DNA of 61,395 nucleotides, taken from assembly GCA_023954495.1 (NCBI GenBank), contig JAMLIA010000009.1:1-61395 (forward strand), written 5' to 3'. The DNA comes from Thermomicrobiales bacterium (lineage in GTDB: Bacteria; Chloroflexota; Chloroflexia; Thermomicrobiales; CFX8). The notes under the pieces were generated by a model, which saw only the letters and a program-made list of their open reading frames with translations, had not been told where the DNA came from and ran no database searches. Positions 25,220-32,282 of this stretch are shown one piece after another. Position numbers and translations under genes: made by a program. Numbering within the stretch: position 1 is the first letter of the stretch; every line of letters starts with the position of its first letter.

Positions 25220-26044
25220 TTAGCGACTGAGCAGGCGGTAGCGGCGAACGCCGAGCGGGCCGAAGACAGCGATGATTGCGACGATCCAGATCAGCGTCAG
25301 CAACACCGGATGCTCGGCCGGAAATCCACCGGCGGCGAACGGGTTCGGGTTGCCCCACAGGTCGCGGACCGACGCCGTCAGCGCACTGACCGGGTTCCAC
25401 TCCGCGACAGGGCGCAGCCAGGACGGCAGCGTCTGCGGCGGGACGAAGACGTTCGAGATGAAGGTCATCGGGAAGATGAAGATGAAGCCGACCTGCTGGG
25501 CCGACTCGACGGTGCGCAACGACAGACCGAGGACGATACCGACCCACGACATGGCGAAGGCGAACGCCAGCAGCAGCGCCACGCCGGCAAAGAAGCTCGG
25601 CACATCGGTGTGGACGGTCCAGCCGACCGCCAGGCCGGAGAGCATCAGCACGATCAGCGTGCCGGCGTTGTAGACCAGATCGAACAACGCCCGGCCACTG
25701 AGCACAGCAGAGCGCGCCATTGGCAGCGAGCGGAAGCGATCGAGGATGCCCTTGCTGATGTCATCGGTCATGCCGATCGCCGTCATCGAGGCAGCGAAGA
25801 CGGCGGTCTGCGCGAAGATGCCGGGCATCAGGAATTCGCGGTACGAGCCGCCGCCGGGCAGCGGAATCGCACCGCCGAACACGAAGGCAAACAGCGCGAC
25901 GAAGACGATGTTCTGGATGATGGCGAAGATCGCCAACTCCGGGATGCGCGGCACGCGCTTCAGATTGCGCCAGGCGATGATCAGGCCATCGCTGATCGCC
26001 TGCTGCGGACCGCCCGTCCGCGACGGATAGCTCGATGTGCTCAT
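25220..26044 (-). CDS. ABC-2 type transporter permease (DrrB-like)
   Basis: 274 residues with about six membrane helices. ABC2 signature parts: LIIAWRNLKRVPRIPELAIFAIIQNIVFVALFAFVFGG, FLMPGIFAQTAVFAASMTAIGMTDDISKGILDRFRSLPMARSAVLSGR, and the C-terminal FIFPMTFISNVFVPPQTLPSWLRPVAEWNPVSALTASVRDLWGNPNPF, characteristic of daunorubicin-resistance permeases. Its start overlaps the stop of the ATPase gene by 4 bp (ATGA). Together they would form a two-component exporter of a hydrophobic compound (family knowledge; cargo unknown). Confidence 0.9.
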   Translation of the reverse strand: MSTSSYPSRTGGPQQAISDGLIIAWRNLKRVPRIPELAIFAIIQNIVFVALFAFVFGGAIPLPGGGSYREFLMPGIFAQTAVFAASMTAIGMTDDISKGILDRFRSLPMARSAVLSGRALFDLVYNAGTLIVLMLSGLAVGWTVHTDVPSFFAGVALLLAFAFAMSWVGIVLGLSLRTVESAQQVGFIFIFPMTFISNVFVPPQTLPSWLRPVAEWNPVSALTASVRDLWGNPNPFAAGGFPAEHPVLLTLIWIVAIIAVFGPLGVRRYRLLSR

Positions 26045-27108
26045 GCGCTCCTCCGTGCCTGCTGCTCGCCGCCCGCGTCGTCCTCGGTTGCATGGCCGGT
26101 CAGCGTGAGGAAGACGTCGTCCAGCGTCGGTCGGCGCAGGCCGATGTCGTCGATCTGCACTCCGACTTCGTCCAGCTCGCGAAGCACCTGCGCGAGGCGC
26201 TGGGCACCGCCATGTGCTGCGACGGTGATCCGCCGTGTGTGCTGGTCGATCGAGTGATCGCCATCGCCGTTGCGAGTAAGGACGTCCACGGCGCTGGGAA
26301 TATCGCTCGCGTCGCGGACGACAACCTCGATGCGCTCGCCGCCGATCTGCGCTTTGAGCTGGTCTGCCGTGCCACGGGCGATGATCCGACCGTGGTCGAC
26401 GACGGCGATGCTGTTGGCCAGCGCGTCAGCTTCCTCCAGATACTGCGTCGTCAGCAGGATCGTCGTGCCCTCACGAACCCGGTCACGAATGACGTCCCAC
26501 AGGTCGAGGCGACTGCGCGGGTCGAGGCCGGTCGTCGGTTCGTCGAGGAAGAGCAGGCGCGGCCTGCCGGTAAGCGCGCTAGCCAGGTCGAGCCGACGCC
26601 GCATGCCACCGGAGTAGGTCTTGATCGTGCGGTCGGCAGCATCAACCAGATCGAACTGCGCCAACAGCTCATCGGCGCGGCGCTTCGCGTCAGCCTTCGA
26701 GAGCTGGTAGAGCCTGCCGAACAGGTAGAGGTTCTCGCGGCCAGTCAGGTTCTCATCGACCGCCGCGTACTGCCCGGACAACCCGATGACCGAGCGCAAC
26801 TGCTGGGCATCCCGGACAACGTCAAAACCGGCGACGGTTGCCCGACCACCGTCGGGACGCAGGAGCGTCGTCAGAATGCGGACAGTCGTCGTCTTGCTGG
26901 CACCATTCGGGCCGAGCAGTCCGATGACCGAACCGGTCGGCACGGTCAGGTCCAGACCGTTCAGCGCCAGCACTTCGGACTTGCCAAGACGATACTTCTT
27001 GACCAGCCCTTCCGCCGTAATGACGTTGTCCTTGCGCTCATCAATCGTCACCGACGAGCGAATCTCATGACGGACAACCTGTTCGGGGATCGTACTTGAA
27101 AGTGTCAC
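26041..27108 (-). CDS. ABC transporter ATP-binding protein (DrrA-like), altered Walker A
   Basis: 355 residues from a GTG at 27108; the true start may be further in, since the first 30 residues are poorly conserved and SD sites are weak. ATPase motifs: Walker A reads G66-P-N-G-A-S71-K72-T, so the glycine before the lysine is serine. The signature YSGGMRRRLDLA, Walker B LLFLDEPTTGLD and H-like TTQYLEEADALANSIAVVDHGRI are intact. The C-terminal RRPTLDDVFLTLTGH is typical of DrrA. Coupled to the permease at 25220. A good promoter lies 155 bp upstream. Confidence 0.9.
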   Translation of the reverse strand: MTLSSTIPEQVVRHEIRSSVTIDERKDNVITAEGLVKKYRLGKSEVLALNGLDLTVPTGSVIGLLGPNGASKTTTVRILTTLLRPDGGRATVAGFDVVRDAQQLRSVIGLSGQYAAVDENLTGRENLYLFGRLYQLSKADAKRRADELLAQFDLVDAADRTIKTYSGGMRRRLDLASALTGRPRLLFLDEPTTGLDPRSRLDLWDVIRDRVREGTTILLTTQYLEEADALANSIAVVDHGRIIARGTADQLKAQIGGERIEVVVRDASDIPSAVDVLTRNGDGDHSIDQHTRRITVAAHGGAQRLAQVLRELDEVGVQIDDIGLRRPTLDDVFLTLTGHATEDDAGGEQQARRSA

Positions 27109-27262
27109 CTGTCAGGTCCTTGTAGATGTCGCAGCGTGCCAAGCACTTGCCACGATAACCGGGGTGAATCCTTCGGCATTTGCTCGTCGGGTGCCGCTCC
27201 TCACGCTTGAAGTGACACGGCCACCGAGGAGTTGGCCGCGTACGTACGAGATATTCCGAGTG

Positions 27263-27291
27263 ATGATAGAACGCCCGTGCTAGTGTGTCAA
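27263..27291 (-). promoter_or_regulatory. SigmaA-type promoter for the DrrAB-like operon
   Basis: Minus strand: TTGACA (27286-27291), 17 bp, TATCAT (27263-27268). Transcription would begin near 27256, giving a leader of about 150 nt before the GTG at 27108. The stretch 27109-27441 otherwise holds no gene; it contains this promoter, the inverted repeat beside it and a weaker plus-strand TTGACA (27324-27329). Confidence 0.7.
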
Positions 27292-27344
27292 CGAGACACG
27301 GTACAGGTTTCGGGCCGTCCTTTTTGACAGATCCCGTGTCTCGT
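27291..27344. promoter_or_regulatory. Inverted repeat between divergent promoters (operator candidate)
   Basis: ACGAGACACGG (27291-27301) and CCGTGTCTCGT (27334-27344) are perfect 11-bp inverted arms, 32 bp apart. The left arm abuts the -35 of the DrrAB promoter and the right arm covers the spacer of a possible plus-strand promoter (TTGACA 27324-27329). The arrangement suggests one regulator controlling both directions, possibly by looping. Function is inferred. Confidence 0.5.
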
Positions 27345-27441
27345 GTCACGATCTTTCTAAGCGCTACGGGTAGTGCGGGATACGCCTCGCCGTCGCCAGA
27401 ATCGATATCTCTGGTTGAAGCCTCGCGTCAGAGTCAGATAC

Positions 27442-28119
27442 ATGCCATCAATCCTTGCCACCCACACTCATATTCGCTATGGCTTGATGCTCATTGGCAT
27501 CGTCCTGCTTGGTACGTTCGTCAGCGTTTCGAGTGTTGCAACTCACACAATGAAATCACCAGACTCGAGCGAGGTCATCGTTCAGGTCCTTGCTCAAGAC
27601 GGTCACGAGTACCCTGAAAGCGTCGCTACTGTGAATGGCAGGCAAATCTCAGGGAAGTCGCTCGCGCAACGTGTATATGCACTTACGGTAAGTCCATCAG
27701 CGATGGATTGGAGTACGAAACCGCAGGCATCAGATAGCGTCGAGAAACAGGCACTAGCTCAGCTCATTCAAGAACAAGTCATTCTTTCTGCGGCGGAAGA
27801 TCTGGGACTCGCGGCGACGACAGACGAGGCAGTCGCGTTTGCAAAGACGCAGCAACAGATGTTCCTCACATCTGATGACCCGGGGGCGAAGGAAGTTTAT
27901 GCTGCCGCAGCAGCTCAGCTCGGAGTTTCTCCCGAGGAATTCGCCGATCAACCGGAGGCGGTTGAGGTGTATCGAACCGCGCTCACTCGGTCACATGTGT
28001 ACGCGTGGATTACGAACAATCTTCCGGAAGATCAGCGCAACGATCCTGTCGCGTTTCAACAGGCACTCGATGCGTTCATCGCGCAACATACCGAGAATGT
28101 GACGATCCTGCTCGGCTGA
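27442..28119 (+). CDS. Membrane-anchored SurA N-domain-like protein
   Basis: 225 residues from the ATG at 27442; the frame extends to 27373. A membrane anchor or signal peptide (GLMLIGIVLLGTFVSVSSVA) is followed by a segment of SurA/PrsA-N type: VATVNGRQISGKSLAQRVYAL, then EKQALAQLIQEQVILSAAEDLGLAAT. Further helices follow (KEVYAAAAAQLGVSPEEFA), and the end is DPVAFQQALDAFIAQHTENV. No parvulin PPIase domain is present, so it may be a holdase-like extracytoplasmic chaperone (inference). GC and codon choice look visibly lower than in the neighbours, and a repeat island follows, which hints at acquisition. Confidence 0.7.
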   Translation: MPSILATHTHIRYGLMLIGIVLLGTFVSVSSVATHTMKSPDSSEVIVQVLAQDGHEYPESVATVNGRQISGKSLAQRVYALTVSPSAMDWSTKPQASDSVEKQALAQLIQEQVILSAAEDLGLAATTDEAVAFAKTQQQMFLTSDDPGAKEVYAAAAAQLGVSPEEFADQPEAVEVYRTALTRSHVYAWITNNLPEDQRNDPVAFQQALDAFIAQHTENVTILLG

Positions 28120-28296
28120 TGACATTTCCTCGACTCCCATTTGGCTTTGATGCTCTGTTCGACATGACGTGCTCCGTGCGTTAACACGGGGAAGGACGTG
28201 TAATCAATACTGACAACTAATCCCTGCATCTTGCATGCCGAACAGGCTTACATATTTCAATAGACCGTACTTTTGGGAGCAGCAGCCACCCCGCTC

Positions 28297-28402
28297 CCTG
28301 TCATCTTGAGGTCGCAACCGAAAGATCTCCCACCCGTTTGACTCAGTCCAACGCAAGGGAGATCTCTCACTGCCGGGTGCCCCCTGGGCGGCAGATGACA
28401 GG
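28297..28402. repeat. Dispersed palindromic repeat (CTGTCAT... family), copy B
   Basis: Begins CCTGTCATCTTGAGGTCGC (28297), contains CTCCCACCCGTTTGA as at 13.97 kb, and ends with a 46-bp segment (28357-28402, GGGAGATCTCTCACTGCC to GCAGATGACAGG) that recurs exactly in inverted orientation at 28739-28784. Both ends carry the CCTGTCAT/ATGACAGG termini. No gene is present in 28120-28926. Confidence 0.7.
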
Positions 28403-28481
28403 ACAAGGTGTTGGCTGCCGGATCGGACTGCTCGCCATTGCTGGCATTGCCGACTCGCTGGACTGGTAACCTCCATGTTCC

Positions 28482-28658
28482 CCTGTCATCTTGAGGTCGC
28501 AACCGAAGATCTCCCGAGCTTGACACCCGGACTACCCGTAGCCGCGCCCCTGCCTCTGCCATTCGTGGCACAGCGAGCCCTCCGGTGAAGAATCCATCCC
28601 TGTCCGACCAGCATCCAACAGGTGGAGGATCTTTCGGTTGCGACCTCAAGATGACAGG
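28482..28658. repeat. Dispersed palindromic repeat, copy C (long terminal inverted repeats)
   Basis: The left end CCTGTCATCTTGAGGTCGCA (from 28482, to CTCCC at 28515) and the right end (28624-28658, ending CTCAAGATGACAGG) are inverted copies of about 34 bp differing by an indel. The left end is also a direct copy of 28297-28331. The roughly 100 bp between the arms have no recognisable gene. Architecture like a MITE. Confidence 0.7.
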
Positions 28659-28738
28659 ACACGGTGGTGGCTGTGGGGCCGGACTGCTCGCCATTGCTGA
28701 AGGCAGTCGACCCGCTGGCTCGGCAGCCAACCCTTTCT

Positions 28739-28834
28739 CCTGTCATCTGCCGCCCAGGGGGCACCCGGCAGTGAGAGATCTCCCACCCGTTCGGCCCAGT
28801 CCAACGGAGGGGAGATTTCGGGCGTGCGTGCTCG
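28739..28834. repeat. Dispersed palindromic repeat, copy D (inverted relative to B)
   Basis: 28739-28784 is the exact reverse complement of 28357-28402. It continues with CTCCCACCCGTTCGG and CAGTCCAACGGAGGGGAGAT, like copy B, and ends near CGTGCTCG where a TTTCGAG-type terminus has decayed. The preceding CGGACTGCTCGCCATTGCTG (28681) is a direct repeat of 28424-28443. Confidence 0.6.
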
Positions 28835-28926
28835 CATGGTCAACGCGGTGGAGGAACTGATGCCAAAGGGGTGCGTGCCAAACGGGCGTATGCGATACGT
28901 CCCTACCTGGGCGGCAACATCCCGCC

Positions 28927-30807
28927 TCAATCCGCCGCTTGTGGTTCCTCGTGGGCGAACTGGGTGCGGTAGAGCTCGGAGTAGCGGCCGGAGTGGGCGA
29001 GCAGGTCGACGTGGGAGCCGCGCTCGACGATGCGGCCATGCTCGATGACGAGGATGAGGTCGGCGGCGCGGACAGTCGAGAGACGGTGGGCGATGACGAG
29101 GACCGTGCGACCCTCCAGCGCCTCGTTCAGCGCGGCCGAAACCGCGACTTCCGAGGTCGAGTCGAGGTGCGCAGTCGCCTCATCGAGGATGACGACGCGC
29201 GGATGGGCCAGCAGTAAGCGAGCAATTGTCAGTCGCTGGCGCTCGCCGCCGGACAGCCGGTAGCCACGCTCACCGACGATCGTGTCCAGTCCATCCGGCA
29301 GTGCCGAGATGATGTCTGCCAGCCGAGAGCGCCGCAGGGCATCCCAGAGCTCGTCGTCGGCCGCGTCCGGTCGAGCCAGCGTCAGGTTGTCGCGGATCGA
29401 CTCGTGGAACAGGTGGCCGTCTTGTGTCACCATGCCGAGGGTGGCGCGGATCGAGGCCAGCGACAGGTCGCGGACATCGACGCCGCCCAGCCGGATCGCG
29501 CCGGAATCAACGTCGTAGAGCCGCGGGACAAGCTGCGCGATCGTCGACTTGCCTGCGCCGGACGAGCCGACGAGCGCGACCATCTCACCCGGCTCGGCAC
29601 GGAAGGAGATGTCGTGCAGCACCTCGATGCCGCCACGTGTGTCGAGGACAGCGACCTCTTCCAGCGAAGCCAGCGACACCTTGTCGGCGGCGGGGTAGCT
29701 GAACGAGACGTGGTCGAACTCGATCGACACCGGACCCAGCGGGACCTCGCGCGCATCCGGCTTCTCAGCAATCAACGGCGGCAGGTCGAGCACCTCGAAG
29801 ACGCGCTCGAAGCTGACCATCGCGCCCATGACCTCAACGCGCGCACCGGCCAGTGACGTGAGCGGGGCGTAGAGGCGGGTTAGCAGCAGAGCGAGCGCGA
29901 CGACCGAGCCGGCCTCAAGCTGGCCACGGATCGCATAAAAGCCGCCGAGGCCGTAGACGAGCGCCAGCGCCAGTGCCGACACGAGCGTCAGCGCCGTGAC
30001 GAAGACCGCCTGCAGCATTGTCGCGCGAACGCCAATGTCGCGAACACGCGCCGCACGGCGGGCGAATTCAGCCGACTCTTCATCCGGCCGACCGTAAAGC
30101 TTGACCAGCGTCGCGCCTGGTGCGGAGAAGCGCTCGGTCATGCGGGTGCTCATGGCCGCGTTGTAGTCAGCCGCCTCGCGCCGCAACGCCGCCAGCCTCC
30201 GACCGATGCGCCGCGATGGCAGAACAAAGATGGGCAACAATGCCAACGCCAGTGCGGTAATCTGCCAGGAGATGCTGAGCATGACGGCGAGGGTCAGCAG
30301 GAGCATGACGATGTTGCTGACGACGCCGGAGAGTGTGTCGCTGAACGCACGCTGGGCACCCATGACATCGCTGTTCAGGCGTGAGACGAGCGCGCCGGTG
30401 CGGGTGCGGGTGAAGAACGCGACCGGCATGCGCTGAACGTGATCGAAGACTGCCGTTCGCAAGTCGAGGATCAAACCCTCACCGATGTTTGACGACAGCC
30501 AGCGGTTGAGGATCCCGAGACCCGCCTCAAGGATGGCGATGGCCGCGATCAGTGCAGCTAGCCGGATAACGGAGCGCGACGACTCCCCTGACACGATCGC
30601 GTCGACGACCCGACCGGCCAGCACCGGCGTGGCAACCGCGAGCGCCGCCATGATGATGCTGACGATCAGGAAACCGACGATCAGACGTCGGCGAGGACGG
30701 GCAAACCCGCCGATGCGGCGGAGTGTCTCCATCGAGAATGGCCGCTCGTTCGCTCGATCATTCCCGGAGCTGCGCATCGAGCGCCAGGCGGCAGATTGCA
30801 TACTCAT
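28927..30807 (-). CDS. ABC exporter, fused membrane and ATPase domains (MsbA/LmrA-like)
   Basis: 626 residues. Residues about 40-330 are a six-helix ABC_membrane domain (RRLIVGFLIVSIIMAALAVATPVLAGRVVDAIV, RMPVAFFTRTRTGALVSRLNSDV). The rest is the nucleotide-binding domain: Walker A GSSGAGKST, Q-loop MVTQDGHLFHESIRDNL, signature LSGGERQRLTIARLL, Walker B VVILDEATAHLD and switch IAHRLSTVRAADLI. It works as a homo- or heterodimer exporting lipid or drug (family knowledge). The insertion between strand 1 and Walker A (PAADKVSLASLEEVAVLDTRG) is long. It is a single gene, directly downstream of the repeat island. Confidence 0.93.
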   Translation of the reverse strand: MSMQSAAWRSMRSSGNDRANERPFSMETLRRIGGFARPRRRLIVGFLIVSIIMAALAVATPVLAGRVVDAIVSGESSRSVIRLAALIAAIAILEAGLGILNRWLSSNIGEGLILDLRTAVFDHVQRMPVAFFTRTRTGALVSRLNSDVMGAQRAFSDTLSGVVSNIVMLLLTLAVMLSISWQITALALALLPIFVLPSRRIGRRLAALRREAADYNAAMSTRMTERFSAPGATLVKLYGRPDEESAEFARRAARVRDIGVRATMLQAVFVTALTLVSALALALVYGLGGFYAIRGQLEAGSVVALALLLTRLYAPLTSLAGARVEVMGAMVSFERVFEVLDLPPLIAEKPDAREVPLGPVSIEFDHVSFSYPAADKVSLASLEEVAVLDTRGGIEVLHDISFRAEPGEMVALVGSSGAGKSTIAQLVPRLYDVDSGAIRLGGVDVRDLSLASIRATLGMVTQDGHLFHESIRDNLTLARPDAADDELWDALRRSRLADIISALPDGLDTIVGERGYRLSGGERQRLTIARLLLAHPRVVILDEATAHLDSTSEVAVSAALNEALEGRTVLVIAHRLSTVRAADLILVIEHGRIVERGSHVDLLAHSGRYSELYRTQFAHEEPQAAD

Positions 30808-30903
30808 TGCACGTCATCCTGTCTCGCGCATATCCGTTGCGCGCTGACTGGTGCAACATCGTGACCGCCGACGTTGTTCCTTATAAGAACAAGACGGGTG
30901 CAA

Positions 30904-31872
30904 CTACCCCCAGAGCGTAGCCAGGACAGACGGATCGATATTTCCACCGCTGATGATGATACCGACATTCCGCGCGTCGTCGGGCAACAGTCCGGACATA
31001 GCCGCAGCAACTGCCACGGCACCGCTCGGCTCGATCACAATCTTCATGCGCGTGATCACAAAGCGCAGCGCGTCAAGCACCTGCTCGTCACTGACGATCA
31101 GGACGTCCTCAAGCAATGCCTGCATGACCGGGAAGGTGAGCTCGCCCGGTGTTTGCGAGCGCGTGCCGTCGGCGATCGTCTCGGGCGGCGGGACGGTCAC
31201 GCGCTCGCCCTTTGCCAGCGACAGCTTCGTGTCGTCGGCACCCTCTGCCTCGACGCCGAAGATGCGGACCGACGGGCGGAAGCCCTTGGCGGCAACCGCG
31301 CAACCGGCGATCAGCCCACCGCCACCGATCGGTACAACGAGCGTGTCGATCTCCGGCGCGGTCTGCAGCAGCTCGAGTGCGGCGGTGCCCTGCCCGGCCA
31401 TGATGAATGCGTTGTCGTACGGCGGGATGACGACCATGCCGCGCTCAGCAGCGACAACATGCTGGTAGTCTGCGCCGTCCAGCTTGTGACGGTCGAAGAA
31501 GACGACCTCGGCACCATAGCCGCGAGTCGCATCGACCTTGACATGCGGCGCGTCGTCCGGCATGACAATCACTGCTGGAACGCCAAGCAGGCGGGCGGAA
31601 AGCGCCACTCCTTGCGCGTGGTTACCACTGCTGAATGCGACCACGCCGCGCTTTCGGGCATCGTCATCCAGGCGGCTGATGGCGTTGTATGCGCCGCGAA
31701 ACTTGAACGCACCGGCGCGCTGGAAATTCTCGCATTTCAGATAGATGTTCCGGCCGGTCATCTCATTCAGCGTCCGGCTCTGCAGCACCGGCGTCGGATT
31801 AGCAATACCGCGCAAGCGTTCGGCGGCGTTCTGCACGTCATCAAATGAGATCACCAGACTCTCGGTCGACAC
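30904..31872 (-). CDS. Threonine/serine dehydratase family PLP enzyme (threo-3-hydroxyaspartate ammonia-lyase-like)
   Basis: 322 residues using the GTG at 31872, which places SFDDVQNAAERLRG at the usual N-terminal position; an ATG at 31932 adds 20 atypical residues. Fold-type II PLP signatures: NFQRAGAFKFRGAYNAI with Schiff-base Lys57, FSSGNHAQGVALSARLLGVPAVIVMPDDAPHVK, PIGGGGLIAGCAVAAK for the phosphate, and IIISGGNID at the end. There is no ACT domain, so it is unlikely to be the biosynthetic IlvA. Likely roles are L-threonine or L-serine dehydration or 3-hydroxyaspartate deamination. Confidence 0.88.
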   Translation of the reverse strand: MSTESLVISFDDVQNAAERLRGIANPTPVLQSRTLNEMTGRNIYLKCENFQRAGAFKFRGAYNAISRLDDDARKRGVVAFSSGNHAQGVALSARLLGVPAVIVMPDDAPHVKVDATRGYGAEVVFFDRHKLDGADYQHVVAAERGMVVIPPYDNAFIMAGQGTAALELLQTAPEIDTLVVPIGGGGLIAGCAVAAKGFRPSVRIFGVEAEGADDTKLSLAKGERVTVPPPETIADGTRSQTPGELTFPVMQALLEDVLIVSDEQVLDALRFVITRMKIVIEPSGAVAVAAAMSGLLPDDARNVGIIISGGNIDPSVLATLWG

Positions 31873-32022
31873 CAGCCCCACCCCACTCCGTCCATCAGTG
31901 TCCGCAGCACGATTCGCCACGTGGTCAAGCATACAGCGAGCACGATCGAGTATCGCCGTGCCTGTGTGCGTTCAGCCGATTGACATTGCGTAACAGCACG
32001 ACTGGCGGGGACACGATACGTT

Positions 32023-32213
32023 CATTCATCCCGGAGAATGTCGATGTTCTGATCGTTGGCGGGCGAGACTCGGGTGCCAGCCTGGCTTCATTGCGCGGGA
32101 TGCTCGCGTCACCCGGCAGTTGTCGCATAAAGCACATCGCAGCCAATGCGCTCATTCACGCTGTTCGGGACGTGGGCGACGAACACCGGCACCTGCTCGT
32201 ACTGCCAGGCTGA
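32023..32213 (+). pseudogene. Possible remnant of a flavoprotein N-terminus
   Basis: The plus-strand frame ending at TGA 32211-32213 contains FIPENVDVLIVGGRDSGASLA, which looks like the FAD dinucleotide-binding start of geranylgeranyl-reductase-type monooxygenases (VGGxxxGxSLA). The next residues lose the pattern and no full domain follows. It lies in the 410-bp gap between the dehydratase and the binding protein. Low certainty; it may be coincidence. Confidence 0.3.
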
Positions 32214-32224
32214 ATCAACAACAG

Positions 32225-32258
32225 GACACCGCCGACCACGACTGTGGCCGGCGGTGTC
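32225..32258 (-). terminator. Terminator hairpin of the peptide-binding protein gene
   Basis: GACACCGCCGACCAC (32225-32239) and GTGGCCGGCGGTGTC (32244-32258) form a 15-bp stem with one mismatch and a 4-nt loop, 24 bp after the stop of the binding-protein gene. On the minus strand it is followed by CTGTTGTTGATT, moderately T-rich. Confidence 0.7.
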
Positions 32259-32282
32259 GATGACCTGCGATTGCTTCAAAAC

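Noticed and set aside
28120-28926. Overlapping small ORFs in the repeat island
   Set aside because: Translations come from inverted repeats on both strands and show no conserved features.
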